DNA from: Neobacillus soli NBRC 102451
GTDB taxonomy: Bacteria > Bacillota > Bacilli > Bacillales > Cytobacillaceae
NCBI RefSeq assembly: GCF_001591665.1
Contig: NZ_BCVI01000016.1
Location: 1 to 64,000, forward strand
Direction of reading: 5' to 3'
Length of the DNA: 64,000 nt
Part shown: positions 57,084-64,000 of the stretch, in pieces
Position numbering within the stretch: position 1 is the stretch's first letter
How the letters are laid out: each line of letters begins with the position of its first letter
Position numbers and translations under genes: made by a program
Notes under the pieces: generated by a model
What the model was told of the DNA's origin: nothing
Seen by the model: the letters and a program-made list of their open reading frames with translations, nothing else
Databases searched by the model: none

Positions 57084-58619
57084 CTAATTCACCTTAAAAT
57101 ACCTAGCTAGTCCATCGAATAAGCCGGAAGCTGCATTTTCTTGAAAGGTGCTGCTATTTAAGGTAATTTCCTCTTGTGGATTACTTAAATAGCCAAGCTC
57201 CATTAGGACTGCTTTTTGGCTATTTTCTCGAATCACATGAAAATCACCAAAGCGAACGCCGCGGCTATTCAATTTCGTTTGCCCAATTGTTGAAGCAAAA
57301 AGAGTATCAGCAAGTGATTTCTGATAGGAATAATAATAGTAGCCAGTCATTCCACGGATGCTTCGATCTAAATTACTGTCATAATGCAGGCTGATAAAGG
57401 CATCCGCATTGATAGAACTGGCTGCATTTACACGGGATGGCAAAGGTAAATACGAATCATTATTTCTCGTCAGATAGACATGTGCACCAGCAGCGCTTAA
57501 TTTATCATACAAAAGCTGCGCTGTCCGAAGTGTCAGCTCCTTCTCTAATGTTCCGGTTACACCTGTTGTCCCGTTATCCGCACCGCCATGTCCTGGGTCA
57601 AGAACGATGGTTTTATTTTTAAGATATTCTTTGGGTCCTGACTTCTCTATCTGTGCATTCGTGCCGTTAATAGATACAATCCAGCCGGCAGCATACCCTA
57701 TTTCTCCATTCTCCAGCTTTAGTTCATACCAGTCATTCACGATCCTTATAACAGAAAAGGTATCTCCCGCGTTAGCCCTGAGCGCGACAGCTGATTGTAC
57801 ATTCGGTCCTGTTCGGATATTTGTGCCGTTATGTAAGATGGTAACGGTACTTTCCTTCACAGCCTGTCCAGAGGGGGATACTGCTGTTGTTTTTTCAAGA
57901 TACCATCCGGCAATCCATCCGAAACTACCAGACTTGTATTCTATTTTTGCCCAATTATTACGCTCTTCCAAAATGGTGAAAGTTTGTCCCATATTTACAG
58001 TTCCAACGATGGTTGAATTTAACGATGGGCTTGAACGGACACTAAGACTATTGGCGGTTACTGTTCCGTTAACACTGTTGGAATCTTTCTTAGGGATGTC
58101 CTTTGTCGGCCCGGTTTGGCTGTCAATAAACTCAGAATTGACCCACCCTTTTAGATTTGAGAAACCAATTTCCATCCAACTATTTTGTTTGGAAAAAATC
58201 GTCACGGCAGTCCCGTTTATTAGTTTTCCAATCACAGGGCTAGATGATGATGGTTCGCTTCGAACGTTCAAGGTATCGCCATTCACGACACCTGCGCTTG
58301 TTTGATTAGAGGCAGATGACGAAGGAGCGACAGTTTTTGACTCCTCATCCTTTGTAACAAGCCAATTAACTACCCAGCCTGTCTTACCAAATGATAATTG
58401 AATCTGGATCCAATCATTATTTTCTTGGACAATCGGATACTTTTCTCCCCGTTTTGCTATTTTTACAAGGGGGTAGCTTAAGCCAGGGCCGCCGCGTACA
58501 TTAACAAAATCCGTGGAAATCGTAATCGAACCTGCCGCCGCACTACTTTTTCCTTGAGGCAGGAAGACTCCGGAAATTAGAATAATAGATAATAGTAGTA
58601 AACTAAACCTTTTGGCCAT
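57084..58619 (-). CDS. N-acetylmuramoyl-L-alanine amidase with four SH3 domains (YrvJ-like)
   Basis: About 511 aa secreted wall hydrolase. The signal peptide is at residues about 1-30. Four bacterial SH3 domains lie at about 35-90, 110-165, 190-245 and 265-320, each with VRxxP-type and GW motifs. The Amidase_3 domain (about 335-510) has DPGHGGADNG, an SLHYDSN motif and MELGYLSNP, the zinc- and catalytic-Glu-type positions. It cleaves the peptide stem from glycan. ATG 58619 is preferred to GTG 58625, which overlaps the GGAGGG site. Confidence 0.92.
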   Translation of the reverse strand: MAKRFSLLLLSIILISGVFLPQGKSSAAAGSITISTDFVNVRGGPGLSYPLVKIAKRGEKYPIVQENNDWIQIQLSFGKTGWVVNWLVTKDEESKTVAPSSSASNQTSAGVVNGDTLNVRSEPSSSSPVIGKLINGTAVTIFSKQNSWMEIGFSNLKGWVNSEFIDSQTGPTKDIPKKDSNSVNGTVTANSLSVRSSPSLNSTIVGTVNMGQTFTILEERNNWAKIEYKSGSFGWIAGWYLEKTTAVSPSGQAVKESTVTILHNGTNIRTGPNVQSAVALRANAGDTFSVIRIVNDWYELKLENGEIGYAAGWIVSINGTNAQIEKSGPKEYLKNKTIVLDPGHGGADNGTTGVTGTLEKELTLRTAQLLYDKLSAAGAHVYLTRNNDSYLPLPSRVNAASSINADAFISLHYDSNLDRSIRGMTGYYYYSYQKSLADTLFASTIGQTKLNSRGVRFGDFHVIRENSQKAVLMELGYLSNPQEEITLNSSTFQENAASGLFDGLARYFKVN

Positions 58620-58788
58620 TAACACCCTCCTTTACTATTAATTTCATTTTAGCTTAAAAATTGCTGAAAATCATTCCTAAATTGCTAAAATTGACCAAAA
58701 AATCTAAAGAATCCTCATCTTTCATGCAAGTTTTTCAGTATTGGTGGAAATAATAAATCATATTGAAGAAGGGTTGAGGTGATTAGGA

Positions 58789-58965
58789 ATGAGAGCGAGT
58801 GAAAAAGGAATGAGCGTCCAATCCATGGACGGACGGCTATTCGGCGTTGATTTTCATGATTTTATGCAAAAAGAACAGCATGCTACTTCGTTTGAGCTGG
58901 CATCTGAATTTGGATTATCAATCGGGGATGTCAGAAAGTTAAAAAAACAAATGGAGAGATCATAA
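58789..58965 (+). CDS. YrzK-like small helix-turn-helix protein
   Basis: 58 aa. MRASEKGMSVQSMDGRLFGV begins it; FELASEFGLSIGDVRKLKKQ near the C-terminus resembles a helix-turn-helix recognition unit. ATG 58789 has GAGGTG upstream. It lies between the amidase and the hisS leader, the place of yrzK in B. subtilis. Function is unknown; a sigma-factor region 4 or Xre-like DNA-binding role is only a guess. Confidence 0.75.
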   Translation: MRASEKGMSVQSMDGRLFGVDFHDFMQKEQHATSFELASEFGLSIGDVRKLKKQMERS

Positions 58966-58972
58966 ATCGCGC

Positions 58973-59001
58973 TTGACATTAGCGGGGATGCTCCGTATTA
59001 T
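58973..59001 (+). promoter_or_regulatory. Promoter of the hisS T-box leader
   Basis: TTGACA (58973-58978) and TATTAT (58996-59001), spacer 17 bp. It is the strongest match to a sigma-A promoter in this part of the window. The TSS should be near 59008. Confidence 0.8.
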
Positions 59002-59007
59002 TAATAA

Positions 59008-59303
59008 AATAAAATGAAATATTCGGATATAACCATTGATGGAGCATAGTAATTAAGCAAAACCATGAAAAGAGAGGAAATGCCTCAGCTGAAAGCATTT
59101 CTACATGGATCTTAATGAATGAACACTCCGTAGGCTTCTCTCTGAAAAAGCCCCGCTTTAGTAGGAGAAGAACGTTGCAGGCGTTAACTGTTAAAGAGGG
59201 AGTGCACTTGAATTCGGGTTTCAAGGCGCTTCAACTAGGGTGGCACCGCGGGATTATGAAAACTCTCGTCCCTTGTATTTATACAAGGGATGGGAGTTTT
59301 TTG
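59008..59303 (+). promoter_or_regulatory. T-box leader of hisS-aspS (tRNA-His sensing)
   Basis: The core AGGGTGGCACCGCG is at 59237-59250, followed by a terminator (AACTCTCGTCCCTTGT / ACAAGGGATGGGAGTT plus T's, 59260-59303). Stem I with the AGAGAGGAAATGCCTCAGCTG region is upstream; CAC at 59124-59126 in GAACACTCC is a plausible His specifier codon. Confidence 0.9.
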
Positions 59304-59306
59304 TTT

Positions 59307-59357
59307 TTAAAGCGGAAGCTTCCTTAGCGCGATGCCCGCTAGCCGCTGGAGCTAGGC
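59307..59357 (-). repeat. Second relic of the 150-bp repeat
   Basis: AAAGCGGAAGCTTCC...CGCTAGCCGCTGGAGCTAGGCA corresponds to the ends of the 25831-25980 element in reverse orientation. It lies between the T-box terminator and hisS. No other feature is seen before the hisS site GAGGAGGAATT. Confidence 0.6.
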
Positions 59358-59435
59358 AGTGTTCGAAGTTAAAAGTTATATCTATTTTTTAGAAGTATTT
59401 ACATAAAGGATTTTGAAAAGAGGAGGAATTCCACC

Positions 59436-60707
59436 ATGTCAATAAGTATTCCCAGAGGCACGCAGGATATTTTACCTGGAGAGGTTGAAAAGTGGCAGCT
59501 GATTGAGGCTAAAGCGCGCGAGCTTTGTGAGAACTATCAATACAAAGAAATTAGGACCCCGATTTTTGAACACACCGATCTTTTTTCAAGAGGAGTAGGC
59601 GATACCACCGATATTGTCCAAAAAGAAATGTACACCTTTGAGGACCGGGGGCAGCGAAGTCTTACGCTTAGACCTGAAGGAACGGCTGCTGTTGTTCGCT
59701 CGTTTGTTGAAAAGAAAATGTTTGGCTATGCCAACCAGCCTGTCAAGCTTTATTATATGGGGCCAATGTTCCGCTATGAACGGCCGCAGGCAGGGCGCTT
59801 CCGCCAGTTTGTCCAATTTGGAGTCGAAGCATTAGGAAGTAATGACCCGGCCATTGATGCTGAAGTCATTTCGTTAGCGATGAACTTGTACAAAGAAATG
59901 GGCTTAAAGAAGCTGAAGCTGATTATTAACAGTCTTGGTGACAAGGAGAGCAGAACTGCTCACCGGGAAGCGTTAGTCAATCACTTTAAACCGAGAATCG
60001 GCGAGTTTTGCCATGATTGTCAAAACCGTCTCGAAAAAAATCCGTTACGAATCCTCGATTGTAAGCAGGATCGTGACCACGAATTAATGGCATCCGCGCC
60101 ATCGATTCTTGATTTTTTGAATGATTATTCTAAAACCTATTTTGAAAAATTACAGCAGTATTTAACTGGGCTTGATATTCCCTTTGAAGTGGATGCCAAT
60201 TTAGTGCGCGGCTTGGATTATTATAATCACACCGCCTTTGAAATTATGAGTGATGCGGAAGGATTCGGTGCGATTACCACCTTATGCGGCGGCGGCCGTT
60301 ATAACGGGCTAGCGGAAGAAATTGGCGGTCCTGAAACACCTGGAATCGGCTTTGCCTTAAGTATTGAACGTTTTATTGCTGCACTTAACGCAGAGGGTGT
60401 TGAGCTTGAAATCAATGAAGGCATTGATTGCTACTTAGCTGCCCTTGGGGACGAAGCGAAGGATTACTCCGTCGGATTGTTGCAGCAGCTGCGTATGGCA
60501 GGTTTTTCAGCAGAAAGAGATTATTTGGATCGAAAAATTAAAGGGCAATTTAAAGCCGCCGATCGTCTGAAAGCAAAGTATGTCGCTGTTCTTGGCGATG
60601 AAGAGCTTAATAATAATAAAATCAATGTGAAAAATATGGCTACAGGTGAACAAGTCGAAATCGATTTAGGTTCATTTATTAAACAATTTCAAGAGTTACA
60701 GGGATAA
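59436..60707 (+). CDS. hisS: Histidyl-tRNA synthetase
   Basis: 423 aa class IIa synthetase. Motif 2 is [17 protein letters not shown] (about residues 108-124); the histidine-binding [14 protein letters not shown] (about 258) and motif 3 [10 protein letters not shown] are present, and an anticodon domain follows from about 325. It is controlled by the T-box leader together with aspS, 15 bp downstream. Confidence 0.98.
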   Translation: MSISIPRGTQDILPGEVEKWQLIEAKARELCENYQYKEIRTPIFEHTDLFSRGVGDTTDIVQKEMYTFEDRGQRSLTLRPEGTAAVVRSFVEKKMFGYANQPVKLYYMGPMFRYERPQAGRFRQFVQFGVEALGSNDPAIDAEVISLAMNLYKEMGLKKLKLIINSLGDKESRTAHREALVNHFKPRIGEFCHDCQNRLEKNPLRILDCKQDRDHELMASAPSILDFLNDYSKTYFEKLQQYLTGLDIPFEVDANLVRGLDYYNHTAFEIMSDAEGFGAITTLCGGGRYNGLAEEIGGPETPGIGFALSIERFIAALNAEGVELEINEGIDCYLAALGDEAKDYSVGLLQQLRMAGFSAERDYLDRKIKGQFKAADRLKAKYVAVLGDEELNNNKINVKNMATGEQVEIDLGSFIKQFQELQG

Positions 60708-60722
60708 GGGGAGGTTAAATAG

Positions 60723-62492
60723 ATGTTTGGCAGATCATATTTTTGCGGGGAAGTTCCAGAGTCCTCTGTTGGTGAAAAGGTAACATTGAAAGGCTGGGTT
60801 CAAAAACGACGTGACCTGGGCGGATTGATTTTTATCGATTTGCGTGACCGGTCAGGAATTGTTCAGGTAGTTTTTAATCCCGATTTATCAATGGAAGCAC
60901 TGCAAACGGCTGAAAAAATTCGCAATGAATTTGTGCTTGATATTGTTGGAACCGTTGTTGCCCGTGACGCTTCAACCATCAATGAGAACCTAAAAACAGG
61001 GAAAATTGAAGTCCAGGCGGAAAAAGTAACGATTATTAATGAAGCAAAAACACCACCATTTATGATTTCTGATAAAACAGATGCTTCAGAGGATGTGCGC
61101 TTAAAATATCGTTACTTAGATTTCCGTCGCCCGGTTATTTTTGAAACCTTAAAAATGCGTCACCAAGTGACGAAGCAAATTAGGGATTTTCTCGATGGTG
61201 AAGGCTTTTTAGATATCGAAACACCTATTTTAACAAAAAGCACTCCAGAAGGAGCGCGCGATTATTTAGTTCCAAGCCGTGTCCATCCAGGTGAGTTCTA
61301 CGCACTGCCGCAATCACCACAGCTTTTTAAACAGCTGCTTATGGTTGGTGGTATTGAACGTTATTATCAAATTGCCCGTTGTTTCCGTGATGAGGATTTA
61401 CGTGCCGACCGTCAGCCTGAATTTACGCAAATTGATATCGAGACAAGCTTTTTAAGCCAAGAAGATATCATGGCAATGATGGAAAAAATGATGAATGGTT
61501 TGATGAAGGAAGTAAAAGGGGTAGAGGTTCCTGCTGCTTTCCCGCGGATGACCTACGACGAAGCGATGAGCCGTTACGGTTCTGATAAACCAGATACTCG
61601 TTTTGGTTTGGAGCTTGTTGACCTTTCTGAAATCGTCAAGGATTCAGGCTTTAAAGTGTTTGCAGCGGCAGTTGCTGGCGGTGGTCAAGTGAAAGCGCTG
61701 AATGTAAAAGGTGCTGCTGACAAGTACTCCCGTAAAGATATTGATGCCTTGACAGAGTTTGTTGCTGTCTATGGGGCAAAGGGTCTTGCATGGCTCAAAG
61801 TGGATGCGGAAGGCTTGAAAGGTCCAATTGCGAAATTTTTCTCCGAGGAAGATGGACAAGGACTCAAGGCTACTCTTGAAGCATCAGAAGGGGATTTGCT
61901 TCTGTTTGTTGCTGACAAAAAAGGTGTTGTCGCCGATGCCTTAGGGGCACTTCGCCAAAAGCTTGCTAAAGAGTTAAATCTAATCGACCAAAGCTTGTTC
62001 AATTTCTTATGGGTTACGGACTGGCCTTTGCTGGAATATGACGAGGAAGAAGGTCGTTATTACGCTGCCCATCACCCGTTTACAATGCCGTTTAGGGAAG
62101 ACCTTGAATACTTAGATTCAGACCCTGGCCGGGTTCGGGCTCAAGCCTATGACCTTGTTTTAAATGGCTATGAGCTTGGCGGCGGATCACTCAGGATTTT
62201 TGAACGTCCTATTCAAGAAAAAATGTTTAGTATTCTTGGGTTTTCACCTGAGGAAGCCAAAGAACAGTTCGGTTTCCTTATGAATGCGTTTGAATATGGC
62301 ACTCCGCCACACGGAGGAATCGCCCTCGGTCTTGACCGTTTGGTTATGCTCCTTGCCGGAAGCACCAACCTTCGGGATACGATTGCATTTCCAAAAACCG
62401 CAAGTGCAAGCTGCTTGTTAACGAACGCGCCAGGCGAGGTTTCTGAAGCACAATTAAAGGAATTAAACTTGTCACTAAATGTTAAAAAATAA
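60723..62492 (+). CDS. aspS: Aspartyl-tRNA synthetase
   Basis: 589 aa bacterial-type class IIb enzyme. The N-terminal anticodon OB fold is followed by motif 2 [19 protein letters not shown] (about residue 217) and motif 3 [11 protein letters not shown] (about 535). The GAD insert lies between them. The second gene of the hisS operon. Confidence 0.98.
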   Translation: MFGRSYFCGEVPESSVGEKVTLKGWVQKRRDLGGLIFIDLRDRSGIVQVVFNPDLSMEALQTAEKIRNEFVLDIVGTVVARDASTINENLKTGKIEVQAEKVTIINEAKTPPFMISDKTDASEDVRLKYRYLDFRRPVIFETLKMRHQVTKQIRDFLDGEGFLDIETPILTKSTPEGARDYLVPSRVHPGEFYALPQSPQLFKQLLMVGGIERYYQIARCFRDEDLRADRQPEFTQIDIETSFLSQEDIMAMMEKMMNGLMKEVKGVEVPAAFPRMTYDEAMSRYGSDKPDTRFGLELVDLSEIVKDSGFKVFAAAVAGGGQVKALNVKGAADKYSRKDIDALTEFVAVYGAKGLAWLKVDAEGLKGPIAKFFSEEDGQGLKATLEASEGDLLLFVADKKGVVADALGALRQKLAKELNLIDQSLFNFLWVTDWPLLEYDEEEGRYYAAHHPFTMPFREDLEYLDSDPGRVRAQAYDLVLNGYELGGGSLRIFERPIQEKMFSILGFSPEEAKEQFGFLMNAFEYGTPPHGGIALGLDRLVMLLAGSTNLRDTIAFPKTASASCLLTNAPGEVSEAQLKELNLSLNVKK

Positions 62493-62515
62493 CAAGAATT
62501 CGCTTTCATGAAACC

Positions 62516-62544
62516 TTGATTTGAGTTTTTTAATATGCTATTAT
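62516..62544 (+). promoter_or_regulatory. Promoter of the 6S RNA
   Basis: TTGATT (62516-62521) and TATTAT (62539-62544) with a 17-bp spacer, 12 bp before the 6S RNA 5' stem. Confidence 0.65.
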
Positions 62545-62555
62545 TAAGTCAATCA

Positions 62556-62758
62556 AAGAAGAGTCCTGAAATGTACGTTGTGTTATCTGAAGTTTTGACC
62601 GAACATGATTTATTGGGAGTCCAGGGTTTCCTGATTGCGTAAATGCCCCACCCTTTTACGGGTAAGGGGACTTACAATACCAGGAATAGGACACCCCCCT
62701 GCGAAAGTAGCGGGCTCAAAACTTTGGAATTATGAGCGACGGCATGATTGGGACTCTT
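62556..62758 (+). ncRNA. ssrS: 6S RNA (6S-1/BsrA type)
   Basis: The gene lies between aspS and tcdA, the place of bsrA in B. subtilis. The closing stem pairs AAGAGTCC (62559-62566) with GGACTCTT (62751-62758). Conserved pieces are GGGAGTCCAGGGTTTCCTG, GGGGACTTACAATACCAGGA and CCTGCGAAAGTAGCGGGCTC. It binds and sequesters sigma-A RNA polymerase in stationary phase. Exact ends are approximate. Confidence 0.9.
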
Positions 62759-62774
62759 TTCTATTTTAAAAATC

Positions 62775-62803
62775 AACCTCCTGGCTTTGGCTGGAGGTTT
62801 TAT
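62775..62803 (+). terminator. Terminator after 6S RNA
   Basis: AACCTCC / GGAGGTT stem, with inner TGGC/GCT pairing, then TTTATTTT. Between it and tcdA only an A/T-rich stretch is seen. Confidence 0.7.
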
Positions 62804-62915
62804 TTTGCTGTTAATTGTATTATTCCTATAAAGCTGCTTGTTTTTAATGGCGTGTATGATATATTTTTAATCGGGAAAAAGAAACGTAAGAATTTAATAA
62901 ATTGGAGTGAACATC

Positions 62916-63683
62916 ATGCTGCATCAATTTTCTCGTAACGAACTTGCCGTTGGCAAAGAAGGCCTAGATATCATGAAAAATAGCACCGTTGCTGTCTTAG
63001 GAATCGGCGGTGTTGGATCATTTGCGGCTGAAGCACTTGCTCGTTCAGGAGTGGGCCGCTTAATCTTAATAGATAAAGACGATGTGGATATCACAAACAT
63101 CAACCGCCAGCTGATTGCCCTGCTTTCAACAGTCGGCAGACCAAAGGTTGAAATCATGGAAGAGCGGATTAAGGATATTAATCCAGATTGTGAAGTCATC
63201 TCTTTAAAAATGTTTTATACGGAAGAAACCTATGAAGAAATTTTCGATCATAAATTGGATTTTGTCGTGGACGCCTCTGATACGATTGTTTATAAAATCC
63301 ATTTGATGAAGGAATGTTTAAAAAGAAATATCCCGATCATTTCGAGCATGGGTGCGGCCAATAAAATGGATCCAACCCGTTTTAAAATTGCCGATATTTC
63401 AAAAACCCATACGGATCCGATTGCAAAGGTCATCCGCACAAAATTGCGTAAGGAACGAATCCATAAAGGTATTCCTGTTGTTTTTTCCGATGAAAGCCCA
63501 ATTGTAATTCGTGAAGATGTTCGCAAAGAGGTGGGTAACGAAAATGCCGCTATTCGTAAAGCGCAGATGCCCCCAGCATCGAATGCTTTTGTGCCATCGG
63601 CTGCCGGGTTAATCATGGCGAGCTATGTGGTTATAGAGTTACTGAAGGATATTAAGATTTACCGTGTTTCGGATGAGAAATAG
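62916..63683 (+). CDS. tcdA: tRNA threonylcarbamoyladenosine dehydratase
   Basis: 255 aa ThiF/E1-like enzyme (YrvM in B. subtilis). The nucleotide-binding GIGGVGSFAAEALARSGVG (about residues 28-46) and IDKDDVDITNINRQ (about 50-63) are the E1-family signatures. It cyclises t6A37 of tRNA to ct6A using ATP. ATG 62916 is supported by TTGGAGTGA at the right distance; GTG 62907 overlaps it. A hairpin terminator follows. Confidence 0.96.
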   Translation: MLHQFSRNELAVGKEGLDIMKNSTVAVLGIGGVGSFAAEALARSGVGRLILIDKDDVDITNINRQLIALLSTVGRPKVEIMEERIKDINPDCEVISLKMFYTEETYEEIFDHKLDFVVDASDTIVYKIHLMKECLKRNIPIISSMGAANKMDPTRFKIADISKTHTDPIAKVIRTKLRKERIHKGIPVVFSDESPIVIREDVRKEVGNENAAIRKAQMPPASNAFVPSAAGLIMASYVVIELLKDIKIYRVSDEK

Positions 63684-63695
63684 AAATTGTGGGAG

Positions 63696-63723
63696 CCCTG
63701 GACTTTATAAGTTTAGGGTTTTT
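63696..63723 (+). terminator. Terminator after tcdA
   Basis: CCCTGGACTT / AAGTTTAGGG stem (two G.T pairs) with a 3-nt loop, then TTTTTC. Confidence 0.75.
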
Positions 63724-63846
63724 CTAAATATGTTTTCATCGGGCGAAGGGCATACGAGAGGTTTTTTGTGATTGAGACTAGAATATTTATTCTGCAAGAA
63801 ATGAACCAAGTTCCAATTGACATAAACGAGTGGAAAACACACCCTT

Positions 63847-64000
63847 TCGGTAAAAGGAAGAGTGCTCCATTTACCGAAAAGCAGAAAAGAGAGCTTCCTC
63901 GGTAAAAGGATGGGTGCTCCATTTACCGAAAAGCAGAAAAGAGAGCTCTCTCGGTAAAAGGAAGAGTGCTCTATTTACCGAAAAGCGGAAAAGAGAGCTC
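63847..64000 (+). repeat. 52-bp tandem repeat with internal inverted repeat, cut by window end
   Basis: Units start at 63847, 63899 and 63951 (TCGGTAAAAGGAWGRGTGCT...). Each has CGGTAAA and TTTACCG about 20 bp apart, able to form a hairpin, plus a GAAAAGAGAGCT tail. The window ends in unit three or just after it. The stretch 63724-63846 shows no feature I can support. Confidence 0.85.

Noticed and set aside
57607..58305. 232-aa plus-strand frame inside the amidase gene
   Set aside because: It lies wholly opposite a well-supported amidase with signal peptide, four SH3 domains and catalytic motifs; no ribosome-binding site.
63847..64000. Resemblance to a CRISPR array
   Set aside because: The 52-bp units are contiguous and nearly identical throughout, without unique spacers, and no cas genes are nearby.

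Overview
The window is a stretch of chromosome from an endospore-forming Bacillaceae bacterium. It carries spore-specific genes (ysxE, spoIIB, spoIVFA/FB, spo0B, safA, a YhcN/YlaJ-type lipoprotein, bofC, spoVB) in the Bacillus subtilis order. Shine-Dalgarno sites are strong, TTG/GTG starts are common, and two T-box leaders and a 6S RNA are present. A type IV pilus operon, an RNase G gene and several intergenic repeat families argue against B. subtilis itself and suggest a Neobacillus/Mesobacillus-like relative; the species cannot be fixed from the sequence.

Layout. 0-6 kb: ysxE, a small antisense membrane protein gene, T-box, valS, folC. 6-20.4 kb: an accessory block between folC and spoIIB, where B. 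subtilis has only comC. It holds a membrane GAF-GGDEF diguanylate cyclase, two minor prepilin genes on the minus strand, a divergent prepilin with a beta-helix-like body, a two-TM acidic protein, a VanW/G5-like wall protein, then pilB-pilT-pilC-pilin-prepilin peptidase-pilM-pilN-pilO, closed by a strong terminator. 20.5-31 kb: spoIIB, maf, radC, mreBCD, minCD, spoIVFA/FB, rng. 31-36 kb: L21 leader, rplU-prp-rpmA, spo0B-obg-pheB-pheA, niaR. 36-41 kb: safA, a kinase-fold protein, a spore lipoprotein, bofC. 41-54 kb: ruvAB-queA-tgt-yajC, yrzE-like, DUF421, spoVB, comN-like, secDF, recJ, apt. 54-64 kb: relA, dtd, a four-SH3 amidase, a YrzK-like small protein, T-box, hisS-aspS, 6S RNA, tcdA, and a tandem repeat running off the end.

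How it works together. Most of the window is the conserved cell-shape/division (mre, min), translation (aminoacyl-tRNA synthetases, L21/L27, Obg) and sporulation backbone. The novel part is the pilus locus: a diguanylate cyclase sits beside a pilus whose extension ATPase has an MshEN-like N-terminus, a c-di-GMP-binding fold, so the locus may carry its own second-messenger control. The pilus has an unusual minor-pilin set and putative wall-interacting partners.

Intergenic DNA carries several repeat families: a 110-nt element with pairing ends (before valS and before tgt), a 150-bp element with two relics, and tandem arrays with periods of about 21, 51 and 52 bp.
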